Shown: positions 1 to 5,400, counted from the first letter of the stretch. The stretch: DNA of 6,301 bases from Clostridia bacterium (GCA_014872655.1 WHHJ01000079.1:1-6301); one strand, 5' to 3'. Made by a program: numbers and translations. Notes: generated by a model from the sequence alone, not told the origin.

Positions 1-105
1 CATAGACAAAACTCTTTCGCTTTTTCCGGTCTCACATCATTGACAAACGAACAATTTCTCTCTTTTTGATTTTTTTACCAATTCTAAAATTGATTTTATA
101 TCCAT
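1..105 (-). CDS. Start of an unidentified leftward gene, or a 22-codon leader peptide; frame interrupted
   Basis: Read leftward, an ATG at 105 follows AAGGGG with a 6-base gap, and a good promoter lies just upstream (128-156). The frame begins MDIKSILELVKKSKRE and continues with KLFVCQ to a TGA at 37-39, giving a 22-residue basic, helix-prone peptide. Immediately after, the +1 frame reads FVNDVRPEKAKEFCL to the window edge with no stop, which looks like protein. Removing one T from the run near 45-50 would join the two frames into KLFVVNDVRPEKAKEF. Two readings are possible: a gene broken by a one-base frameshift (real or a sequencing error), or a genuine short leader peptide ahead of a gene outside the window. 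I do not recognise the family. Promoter, ribosome site and start together support translation here; the product is unknown. Confidence 0.35.
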
Positions 106-127
106 CTCCCACCCCTTTCGTCAACTT

Positions 128-156
128 ATAAATATCGCCTATCCAAAAGATGTCAA
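128..156 (-). promoter_or_regulatory. Promoter for the leftward gene at the left edge
   Basis: On the minus strand a perfect -35 box TTGACA (156-151) is followed by a -10 region. The best-spaced hexamers are ATTTAT (133-128, 17-base spacer) and the overlapping TTTATA (18-base spacer). The start codon at 105 lies about 20 bases past the expected transcription start, with the ribosome site AAGGGG between them. A perfect -35 with this placement is unlikely to be coincidental; the exact -10 register is uncertain. Confidence 0.55.
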
Positions 157-491
157 GCGCATACACACATCACAAAAATACCATTTTGAAAAAGAAGTTT
201 GCAAAGCACCCGCTGCATCGAAGTGCTTCAAACCATCCGTTTGATACCACGTGTGATGCAAATACACATAACCATAACCATATGATAAACGTTATGACAA
301 TGATAGTATAATAGATGTCGTGTACCAAAAATGTCGAATACTGGCGAAAAAGCCACTAAAATCTAATTTTTTTCAAAAAACTTTTTGCTGATTCAGTAAG
401 CATTACTGTTTCTATATATTGGCATAGCAATCGCACCATTGTCCAAACACCAGAAAGCGTGCAAAATCATTTCAATCGACAATACTTTTCC
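157..491. other. Non-coding spacer with one compound stem-loop
   Basis: No supported gene in this stretch. It is AT-rich with stops in all frames. The one structure worth naming is a compound stem-loop at 214-260: TGCATC (214-219) pairs with GATGCA (255-260), GTG (223-225) with CAC (248-250), and TCAAAC (228-233) with GTTTGA (239-244) around a CATCC loop. No T-run follows on either strand, so it is not a standard terminator. A perfect TATAAT at 307-312 has no acceptable -35 and no gene after it. CAGTAA-gca-TTACTG (394-408) is a short inverted repeat of a size expected by chance. Confidence 0.4.
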
Positions 492-531
492 AAAACAAAA
501 AAACGGGAAAAGCCAATATCGGCTTTTCCCG
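492..531 (-). terminator. Intrinsic terminator downstream of putP
   Basis: CGGGAAAAGCC (504-514) and GGCTTTTCCCG (521-531) form a perfect 11-bp stem around a 6-base loop. On the minus strand the stem is followed by TTTTTTTGTTTT (503-492), the uridine tract of a Rho-independent terminator. The plus-strand side is followed by A-rich sequence, so it acts leftward. It sits about 118 bases beyond the putP stop codon and is the obvious end of the putP transcript; it also separates putP from the leftward gene at 105. Confidence 0.9.
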
Positions 532-648
532 GAAAAAATCTAATGATTCGACATAATGAAATCACGAAAAACTGTTATCTGTTCGACAACCGCCTTTGTA
601 TCATCTCATCATTGGAAAAACAAACAATGTAGAAAAAATTTCAATCAC

Positions 649-2211
649 TTAGTGGTTACCGCGACGGACGGCCTCAAAGTCTTCCTGTACTTCCTTTGCA
701 GGAGGCGCCGTCAATAGGGAAACCACAACAATACACAGACAGGAGAAGATAAATGCCGGCAACAGCTCATAGATATCCCACAAGCCTCCCAACGGGCGCA
801 CCAAAAGATTCCAAACAAACACCATACAGCCCCCACCGATCATACCGGCAATGGCGCCTGCACGATTGAGCCGTTTCCAAAACAGACTGAAGAGCATTAA
901 AGGACCAAAGGTGGCACCGAAACCAGCCCAGGCAAAACTGACAATGGTAAAAATGACACTGTTTTCATCCAGTGCGACAAAAATAGCAACGGCAGTAATG
1001 ATCAATAGCGTTAAGCGGGAAATCCACAAAACCTGTTTGTCTGAGGCTTTTTTATGTAGTAGCCCTTGATAAATGTTTTTGGAAAAAGCAGATGCCGCAA
1101 TTAACAGATAGGAATCAGAAGAACTGATGGTGGCCGCTAAGATTCCGGCCATCACAAGTCCTGCGATGATCGGCGGCAAAAGCCGCGTGGACATTAAGAT
1201 GAAAATATTCTCTGCAGAAGAGGCGGTGTTCAGTGCATCCGGATACAACATACGTCCGACCACACCAATGAGAACCGCTACCGTCAGTGAGATCAGCACC
1301 CAAACCGTAGCAATCCGGCGTGATCTGGTCAATTCGCGCTCACTGCGGATGGCCATAAACCGCAACAATACCTGCGGCATACCAAAATAGCCAAGGCCCC
1401 AGGCCAAAGCAGAAACAATACTCAAAATGCTGTAATTTCCGGCAAGATCAAATAACGGAACCCCGTTGACATCCATTTGTGTCACGCCGTCTGTTTGAAG
1501 AATCGGGGTCGCGATTCCAAAGAAATCCAAAAATCCCGGGATTTTCTGCGCATTTTCTGCAACCGCCTCCGGACCCCCTGCGGCAACCGTTCCCGTTACA
1601 ATGATCACAACCAACGCACAAACCATCACAACCGCCTGCATAAAATCAGAGGCACTCTCCGCCAAAAAGCCGCCGATCAACGTATAAACAAGTACAAATA
1701 CAGCGCCGACAATCATCATGGAAATATAGTTAAAACCAAATAATGTAGAAAACAGCTTGCCACAGGTTACAAGACAGCTGGCCGCGTAAACGGTAAAGAA
1801 TATCAGGATAAACAACGCAGCAATGGTCATAACCACTTTTTTCTTTTCACGGAAGCGATTGGAGAAAAATTCCGGCAACGTGATCGCGTTTCCTGCACGC
1901 TCACTGTATCGACGCAACCGTTTGGAAGTGATCAGCCAGTTCACATACGTCCCCACAGCAAGCCCGATGGCTGTCCATGCCGCATCCGCAATACCGCACC
2001 AGTAGGCAACCCCCGGCAACCCCATTAACAACCAACCGGACATGTCCGATGCCTCTGCACTCATAGCGGTCACCCAAGGCCCAAGCGAACGCCCTCCAAG
2101 AAAATAGGCCTCAGAACTTTTGTTTGCCTTTCGCGCAAATGCGATACCAATGGCAATAACTGCGGCCATGTATATGATCATTGTGATCATAATTTGCATG
2201 GTGTCTCCCAT
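649..2211 (-). CDS. putP: Sodium/proline symporter PutP
   Basis: A 520-residue multi-pass inner-membrane transporter of the sodium:solute symporter (SSS) family that imports proline with Na+. Hydrophobic segments run the whole length, consistent with the 13-helix topology of the family; E. coli PutP has 502 residues. Family hallmarks are visible: SAEASDMSGWLLMGLPG (about residues 51-67), whose Asp56 matches E. coli Asp55 of the sodium site; WGLGYFGMPQVLLRFMAI (about 271-288); and ILAATISSSDSYLL, where Ser363-Ser364 align with E. coli Ser340-Thr341. A loop near residues 235-260 appears longer than in E. coli. The ATG at 2211 is preferred because GGAGGA (2227-2222) lies 10 bases upstream; a longer frame from a TTG at 2229 would overlap that ribosome site. 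Monocistronic, with its own promoter and terminator; no putA neighbour, so an uptake or osmoprotection role is as likely as proline catabolism. The coding sequence is visibly more GC-rich than the spacers around it. Confidence 0.93.
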   Translation of the reverse strand: MGDTMQIMITMIIYMAAVIAIGIAFARKANKSSEAYFLGGRSLGPWVTAMSAEASDMSGWLLMGLPGVAYWCGIADAAWTAIGLAVGTYVNWLITSKRLRRYSERAGNAITLPEFFSNRFREKKKVVMTIAALFILIFFTVYAASCLVTCGKLFSTLFGFNYISMMIVGAVFVLVYTLIGGFLAESASDFMQAVVMVCALVVIIVTGTVAAGGPEAVAENAQKIPGFLDFFGIATPILQTDGVTQMDVNGVPLFDLAGNYSILSIVSALAWGLGYFGMPQVLLRFMAIRSERELTRSRRIATVWVLISLTVAVLIGVVGRMLYPDALNTASSAENIFILMSTRLLPPIIAGLVMAGILAATISSSDSYLLIAASAFSKNIYQGLLHKKASDKQVLWISRLTLLIITAVAIFVALDENSVIFTIVSFAWAGFGATFGPLMLFSLFWKRLNRAGAIAGMIGGGCMVFVWNLLVRPLGGLWDIYELLPAFIFSCLCIVVVSLLTAPPAKEVQEDFEAVRRGNH

Positions 2212-2221
2212 GGTTTTCCAT

Positions 2222-2227
2222 TCCTCC
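2222..2227 (-). promoter_or_regulatory. Ribosome binding site that sets the putP start
   Basis: GGAGGA on the minus strand, 10 bases before the ATG at 2211. It overlaps the in-frame TTG at 2229 and so rules that codon out as the start. A second ATG four codons further in (MQIM) has only a weak GGGAGA close in front of it. An out-of-frame ATG directly after the GGAGGA leads only to a short frame ending at 2111. Confidence 0.75.
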
Positions 2228-2254
2228 AATCAAATGTTCATAAATATGAATTAT

Positions 2255-2283
2255 ATTATACATGATTTGACAGAATCCTGCAA
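2255..2283 (-). promoter_or_regulatory. putP promoter with an inverted repeat at the likely transcription start
   Basis: Minus strand: -35 TTGCAG (2283-2278), a 17-base spacer, and a perfect -10 TATAAT (2260-2255). The expected transcription start is near 2248, giving a leader of only about 35 bases before the putP ATG. The inverted repeat TTCATA-aa-TATGAA (2237-2250) covers that start point and could be a repressor site, though 6-bp arms in AT-rich DNA may also arise by chance. Confidence 0.6.
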
Positions 2284-2327
2284 CCCTTTTATCGAAATCC
2301 ATTACCATTTTCTCTCTTTTTCACATT

Positions 2328-2351
2328 TCTTGTGCTTCATTAAGAACAAGA
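2328..2351. other. Small stem-loop whose loop matches the neighbouring hairpin loop
   Basis: TCTTGT (2328-2333) and ACAAGA (2346-2351) can form a 6-bp stem around a 12-base loop. The loop carries GCTTCATT (2334-2341), the exact reverse complement of AATGAAGC (2390-2397) in the loop of the larger hairpin at 2364-2427; the match extends to nine bases if T2333 and A2398 are included. If transcribed, the two loops could pair in a kissing interaction. It is an unassigned structure; which strand is transcribed through it is not known. Confidence 0.4.
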
Positions 2352-2456
2352 TTATAAAATAAGTACAGGCAAAAACAAAAAAGCATAGAAATGAAGCATC
2401 GTCTATGCAATCTTGTCTTTGCCTGTATTTGTTTATAGTAGTATTAGATTATAAAA
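2349..2456. repeat. 11-bp direct repeat flanking the hairpin
   Basis: AGATTATAAAA occurs at 2349-2359 and again at 2446-2456, in the same orientation, on either side of the hairpin. This resembles a target-site duplication around an 86-bp insert (2360-2445). However, the inverted-repeat ends are not symmetric with respect to the direct repeats, and the repeated word is AT-rich in an AT-rich spacer, so a chance match remains possible. Confidence 0.4.
2364..2427. repeat. Long near-perfect hairpin (25-bp arms, 14-base loop)
   Basis: The left arm 2364-2388 begins TACAGGCAAA and ends GCATAG; the right arm 2403-2427 begins CTATGC and ends TTTGCCTGTA. 21 of 25 positions are Watson-Crick pairs. In a minus-strand RNA two of the remaining four become G-U wobbles, giving 23 of 25. 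Pairing continues weakly outward into the flanking AT-rich sequence (TATAAA-like on both sides). It lies about 235 bases beyond the flavodoxin-pair stop and upstream of the putP promoter, so in a minus-strand transcript it would be part of the flavodoxin 3' region. The downstream minus sequence (CTTATTTTATAAT) is T-rich but not a clean U-tract, so a terminator role is possible rather than shown. Alternatives are a small RNA, an mRNA-stabilising hairpin or a miniature mobile element. Confidence 0.7.
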
Positions 2457-2481
2457 CCAAACACTTGCCGGATTTTTATAA

Positions 2482-2625
2482 CCCAAATGGCCTTTTATCA
2501 CAAATCTTAACTGGCTGCATGAGTGTTATAGATTAAATGATGAAGGCAATGTTTTAGATTCACCTCATATATTTCCCTTGACCGAAACAATTCCCGATAG
2601 AACCATCTTTTTGTTGAAGTCATAA
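2482..2625 (+). pseudogene. Possible remnant of an unidentified gene
   Basis: A plus-strand frame is open for 47 codons from a TAA at 2479-2481 to a TAA at 2623-2625. It has ordinary protein-like composition, including NWLHECYRLNDEGNVLDSPH followed by IFPLTETIPDRTIFLLKS. It has no convincing start codon or ribosome site and the family is not recognised. The other plus frame just upstream reads LPDFYNPNGLLSQIL, so a frameshifted fragment is conceivable. It begins only 26 bases after the right-hand direct repeat. It may simply be a chance open frame. Confidence 0.18.
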
Positions 2626-2661
2626 GGGAAACAAAAATCATCATACAGAAAATACAAACAT

Positions 2662-3282
2662 TTACGAATCAAATGTGCCATCCTCAATCTGCATACATTC
2701 CATTTGCTCTTTTGTAATGCCGTTTTTCTTGCCGTAATTGACCCAATATATGGTAGATGCCCGAAGAAACATTTTTTTGGTAATGGGCATCGTGACACGT
2801 AAATTTTGTCTGCGGTGTGTTGCCACGCATTTTGCTAATTTTTTTATTTTGCGTCGTACCAGAAATTGAAACGGCGTTGCAAGAATTGCCTCTCCACTCC
2901 CGATTCTTAAAACGGAACCAAACGGATATCCGTTTTCTTCGCAAAACAAGCGTACCATTTCCACTGCAACATCGTTTTGTTCCGGTTCTATAAAACCACA
3001 GTTGATCAAGACAGATACCACGGGTTTGTGTTGTAGGGGATATTCTTGAAGTGATTTTAAAAACCCCAGCAAAGTGGAAGGAATGCCATCCGCATACAGA
3101 GGAAAAACAAACAAAAGATCTGAAAAATCTTTCATCACGCTGCAAAGATCCGCGTGATTATTTTTGGTAAGGTTAAAATATTGCGTTGGAACACGACTGT
3201 ACTGTTCGAACAATGCCGCATATTTTTGAGAGTTTGATTTCGGCGCACGTGGACTTGCATTGATTATCATGATCTTTTCCAT
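2662..3282 (-). CDS. Flavodoxin-fold NAD(P)H-dependent oxidoreductase (FMN reductase-like)
   Basis: A 206-residue cytoplasmic protein with the flavodoxin-like fold, expected to bind FMN and transfer electrons from NAD(P)H; the substrate is unknown. The N-terminus has a beta strand leading into the phosphate loop, NASPRAPKSNS (residues 8-18), where the family holds the FMN phosphate. FPLYADGIP (60-68) is the second flavin-contacting loop, followed by a helix TLLGFLKSL, and VLINCGF (91-97) is the next strand and loop. The C-terminal third, with many Arg and Lys (143-175), is not part of a minimal flavodoxin. The start is firm: AAAGGAG lies 10 bases before the ATG. It overlaps the end of the upstream gene by 16 bases and its ribosome site lies inside that gene, so the two are co-transcribed and probably translationally coupled. 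No clear terminator directly follows. Confidence 0.8.
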   Translation of the reverse strand: MEKIMIINASPRAPKSNSQKYAALFEQYSRVPTQYFNLTKNNHADLCSVMKDFSDLLFVFPLYADGIPSTLLGFLKSLQEYPLQHKPVVSVLINCGFIEPEQNDVAVEMVRLFCEENGYPFGSVLRIGSGEAILATPFQFLVRRKIKKLAKCVATHRRQNLRVTMPITKKMFLRASTIYWVNYGKKNGITKEQMECMQIEDGTFDS

Positions 3283-3782
3283 GTCAAAAGCTCCTTTCGA
3301 ACCGTTTCTTCTAATTCATTTTCTGATGAAAAAAGGACTCGATAACTCTCAAAATTCATATTGTTTGCATTTCGCGCGATCAGCCGCGTAAACACTTCCC
3401 GCTCCATTGATGAGAGATCACCATAACCAATCACAACCGCTTGTTTTGGCACTACTTTGCGTTGCACGTGATGCGTTTCTCCATGTAATAAACGAATAAA
3501 CGCCTGTTGAACGGGGATGGCACGTTCCAGCATTGTTTTCATGATCGTATCATAACTCCCATATTTCACTTTGCTGATATACATCACTTTCTCGCTTCGT
3601 GCAATCAGGGGATAAACCTGAACCGCATCATCCCGTATCACACATTTTCCGGGCGTTTTGGTCCAACACCCAAAACAACCAATACAGTTTGTGATCTTTA
3701 ATTGGGATAAATCAATCAATTTTATGTCGTGGTCTTCCGTTTTTGGTACTATCAAGGGTCTGTCACTTAAAATCAGTTTCAT
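3267..3782 (-). CDS. Flavodoxin-family protein with a CxxCxxC cysteine cluster, lacking the N-terminal FMN loop
   Basis: A 171-residue protein of the NADPH-dependent FMN reductase / iron-sulfur flavoprotein superfamily. The diagnostic segment is TNCIGCFGCW-TKTPGKCVIRDD, with Cys33, Cys36, Cys39 and Cys47, the pattern seen in Isf-like flavoproteins where such cysteines can hold an Fe-S cluster. VKYGSYDTIMKTMLERAIP (72-90) is the usual flavin-contacting loop and helix. Unlike typical members there is no GSPRxxGNT loop at the start: the protein opens MKLILSDRPLIVPKTEDHD and goes straight to the cysteine segment, so its own FMN binding is doubtful. The ATG at 3782 is chosen because GGGGGAGGG sits 4 bases upstream; a longer frame from a TTG at 3806 would put the ribosome site inside the gene. 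First gene of a two-gene operon with the flavodoxin-fold partner. The function as an electron carrier or reductase is inferred; partnership with the next gene is likely. Confidence 0.78.
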   Translation of the reverse strand: MKLILSDRPLIVPKTEDHDIKLIDLSQLKITNCIGCFGCWTKTPGKCVIRDDAVQVYPLIARSEKVMYISKVKYGSYDTIMKTMLERAIPVQQAFIRLLHGETHHVQRKVVPKQAVVIGYGDLSSMEREVFTRLIARNANNMNFESYRVLFSSENELEETVRKELLTWKRS

Positions 3783-3786
3783 CGTT

Positions 3787-3795
3787 CCCTCCCCC
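3787..3795 (-). promoter_or_regulatory. Ribosome binding site that sets the start of the cysteine-cluster flavoprotein
   Basis: GGGGGAGGG on the minus strand, ending 4 bases before the ATG at 3782. It lies downstream of the in-frame TTG at 3806 and therefore favours the shorter 171-residue product. Confidence 0.75.
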
Positions 3796-3816
3796 GAATG
3801 TTTCAATCAAAATCAT

Positions 3817-3845
3817 TCTATAAAGTATTATCTCAAATCATCCAA
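3817..3845 (-). promoter_or_regulatory. Weak candidate promoter for the flavoprotein operon
   Basis: Minus strand: TTGGAT (3845-3840), a 17-base spacer, TATAGA (3822-3817), about 30 bases ahead of the ribosome site. The boxes match consensus only partly. A perfect palindrome AAGAATTCTT (3847-3856) lies just upstream of the -35 and might be an operator, but palindromes of that size are expected by chance in a window of this length. Confidence 0.3.
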
Positions 3846-3856
3846 TAAGAATTCTT

Positions 3857-4132
3857 GAAAACACGAAATTTACCCCCACCATTTATTTTGCAGATAACTG
3901 TCATCATGTAACTATAACAACCGTGATAGAAAAAAGCAGATGGATGTATTCGTCAGTTCACCATCAAACATTGCGTTCTTCTTCCAATTTTGGAAAACAT
4001 GATACATGAACGCACAACAACGAACAAATTTGAATGATACACGTTTTCAGCTTTTTGCCGTTGGAGTTGATCTATACCGAAAACTGCGCTGATTTTATAT
4101 AATTTTATATTCTATTCTTTGTTATGATCCTC
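3857..4132. other. Non-coding spacer between the surface-protein gene and the flavoprotein operon
   Basis: No supported gene and no clean terminator for the gene ending at 4133. The only structure seen is a compound inverted repeat: TGCGTTC (3972-3978) with GAACGCA (4008-4014), enclosing TTCCAA-tt-TTGGAA (3982-3995), with unequal unpaired stretches between. No T-run follows on either strand. Confidence 0.4.
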
Positions 4133-4942
4133 TTACTTGGTGGCGCCGCAGTCACAATAATAGTAATCGACATAGGTCTCATAATGACCGTGGTCTTCTT
4201 CATGGGTAACCGCCGGAATGGTCTCATAATATGGACCGGCAATCACATGATCATTGATATATGTCGGGTTTCCGTTTTTGTCATACTCAAGAAACAGCGG
4301 GTTGTCTTCCGGTTTTTTATAAGGATGGTATAATGGATACAATCCGCCCTCTTCACTATGATACCATGTGTTGAAACGTTCAGCATCCCGTGTCTCCTCC
4401 CATGTACCGGTAGTATACCAATACATTCTATAAATGGAATATTTGATATTCTGCTCCGGTTGATCCACCACTGTTACGATATTAGGTACCCACTTTTGAG
4501 CGGTATGCTCTTTCCATACATGGGTGTGGGAATTGTTTGCCGAATCGGTACCCACCGAGCTGTCACTATATGTATTGCTGTTTGAATTTGTTGCATCCGG
4601 AAGTTCAGAATGGATTGAGTCTGGAAGTCTGTTTTCTTCTTGTGTTTCAGTTTGCGCTTGAACCATTTCCTGTTGATTTTGTTTGTTTTCTGTTTCGTTC
4701 TTTTCTTCGTTTTCTACTTTGTTCTCTTCGGTTTGGCGTTCTGTTCCACTTTCTTCGTTTGAAATTACATTTTTGTCTTTGGCCTGTGTGGTAACTTGAT
4801 TCTTTGTATCAACTTGATTCTTTGTATCAACATTTGGCTGACATATCAAATAAATACCTACCGTAAGCAGTAAAATAATCGCAATTGCAACAATGATCAA
4901 AATTTTTCTGTTTTTACGGATAAAATCCTTGCCCTTGCTCAT
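4133..4942 (-). CDS. Membrane-anchored extracellular protein with a low-complexity stalk and a His/Tyr/Cys C-terminal domain
   Basis: A 269-residue protein of unknown function. Residues 1-13 are basic (MSKGKDFIRKNRK), 14-34 are a strong transmembrane segment and the rest should lie outside the cell; there is no clear cleavage site or canonical lipobox, so an uncleaved anchor is likely. Residues 39-50 are a tandem DTKNQV repeat. About 50-135 form a Glu/Gln/Asn/Thr/Ser-rich stalk. The C-terminal domain (about 139-269) opens with HTHVW and ends VTHEEDHGHYE-TYVDYYYCDCGATK. Its His139, His141, His247, His251, His253, Cys263 and Cys265 suggest metal binding; similar HxHxW...CxCG modules occur in secreted proteins of Clostridia (family knowledge; metal is inference). 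The ATG follows GAGAGG with an 11-base gap. Monogenic, with its own promoter. The tyrosine-rich segment YRMYWYTTGTW (171-181) is notable. Confidence 0.75.
   Translation of the reverse strand: MSKGKDFIRKNRKILIIVAIAIILLLTVGIYLICQPNVDTKNQVDTKNQVTTQAKDKNVISNEESGTERQTEENKVENEEKNETENKQNQQEMVQAQTETQEENRLPDSIHSELPDATNSNSNTYSDSSVGTDSANNSHTHVWKEHTAQKWVPNIVTVVDQPEQNIKYSIYRMYWYTTGTWEETRDAERFNTWYHSEEGGLYPLYHPYKKPEDNPLFLEYDKNGNPTYINDHVIAGPYYETIPAVTHEEDHGHYETYVDYYYCDCGATK
4793..4828 (-). repeat. Perfect 18-bp tandem repeat (two copies) in the stalk of the surface protein
   Basis: The 18-bp unit aacttgattctttgtatc occurs at 4793-4810 and again at 4811-4828, followed by a partial third copy (aac). It is in frame and encodes two copies of the six-residue unit DTKNQV immediately after the membrane anchor. 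The copies are identical at DNA level, pointing to recent duplication and a possible slippage site that changes stalk length without breaking the frame. Confidence 0.9.
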
Positions 4943-4978
4943 TGAGAAATACGCCTCTCTTGTTTTTGATTTGTTGTT

Positions 4979-5007
4979 ATTGTATCACGTTGCAATGATA
5001 TACACAA
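4979..5007 (-). promoter_or_regulatory. Promoter of the membrane-anchored protein gene
   Basis: Minus strand: TTGTGT (5007-5002), a 17-base spacer, TACAAT (4984-4979) preceded by TGa, an extended -10. The ATG at 4942 is about 30 bases past the expected start of transcription, with GAGAGG as the ribosome site in between. Confidence 0.55.
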
Positions 5008-5224
5008 TATTTTATCGTAAAAAATGTTTCATCACATCATGCGTAGACGACAACCGTCAGCCCTCAAACTCCGCACAAAAGCAACACCATTCGAAATCGA
5101 AGACGCATTGATGTCGTACATACCGTGTTTTCCGTTTCATACAGTATCACCCACACCATAGCCGAAAAACAGCAGTTACTTGCTTTTAACCCACACCGCA
5201 CGTAAAAACTTGCCAAACATATAA
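5008..5224. other. Non-coding spacer
   Basis: No supported gene. A plus-strand 40-codon frame (5039-5161) and a minus-strand 61-codon frame (5064-5249) have no ribosome site and unusual composition. No terminator or convincing repeat seen. Together with the following stretch to 5400 it separates the divergent surface-protein and nuclease genes. Confidence 0.4.
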
Positions 5225-5374
5225 ACCGGCAAACATAGTTGTCGACCACGTCATTTTCGTTATCATAAAATGGATGTTACTCATAACGAAAGCACACAAG
5301 AAAAAGCAGAATATAAGATCGGTATAGAACGTCCAAAACATTATGAAAAAGTTGGTAAGAGAAAAAATGAGTAA
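5225..5374 (+). pseudogene. Possible small protein or gene tail, highly charged
   Basis: A plus-strand frame is open from a TAA at 5222-5224 to a TAA at 5372-5374. From the internal ATG at 5270 it would give 34 residues, including YKIGIERPKHYEKVGKRKNE at the C-terminus, with a Lys/Glu-rich, protein-like composition. No ribosome site stands before the ATG and no promoter was found. It could be the 3' remnant of a deleted gene, a small protein, or chance. It ends 30 bases before the -10 element of the downstream gene. The family is not recognised. Confidence 0.22.
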
Positions 5375-5400
5375 TTTAGTTAGTTATCTCACTTGGAATA

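Noticed and set aside
307..312. Perfect TATAAT on the plus strand
   Set aside because: No acceptable -35 or TGn, and only a 14-codon frame without a ribosome site follows.
851..2005. Several plus-strand open frames opposite putP
   Set aside because: Antisense shadows of a clearly coding, GC-richer gene; no ribosome sites and no protein-like motifs.
2572..2631. TTTCCCTT / AAGGGAAA inverted repeat considered as a terminator of the flavoprotein operon
   Set aside because: A loop of more than 40 bases and no U-tract on the minus-strand side.
3847..3856. Perfect palindrome AAGAATTCTT upstream of the flavoprotein operon
   Set aside because: Several 10-bp palindromes are expected by chance; kept only as a remark in the promoter entry.
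3972..4014. Compound inverted repeat in the spacer, considered as a terminator for the surface-protein gene
   Set aside because: No T-run on either strand, large unequal internal loops and more than 110 bases from the stop codon.
5039..5161. 40-codon plus-strand frame from an ATG
   Set aside because: No ribosome binding site or promoter, unusual composition and no recognisable motif.
5255..5291. 9-bp inverted repeat TTTCGTTAT / ATAACGAAA with a 19-base gap
   Set aside because: About one such repeat is expected by chance in a window of this size, there is no T-run after it, and it overlaps the possible small frame.
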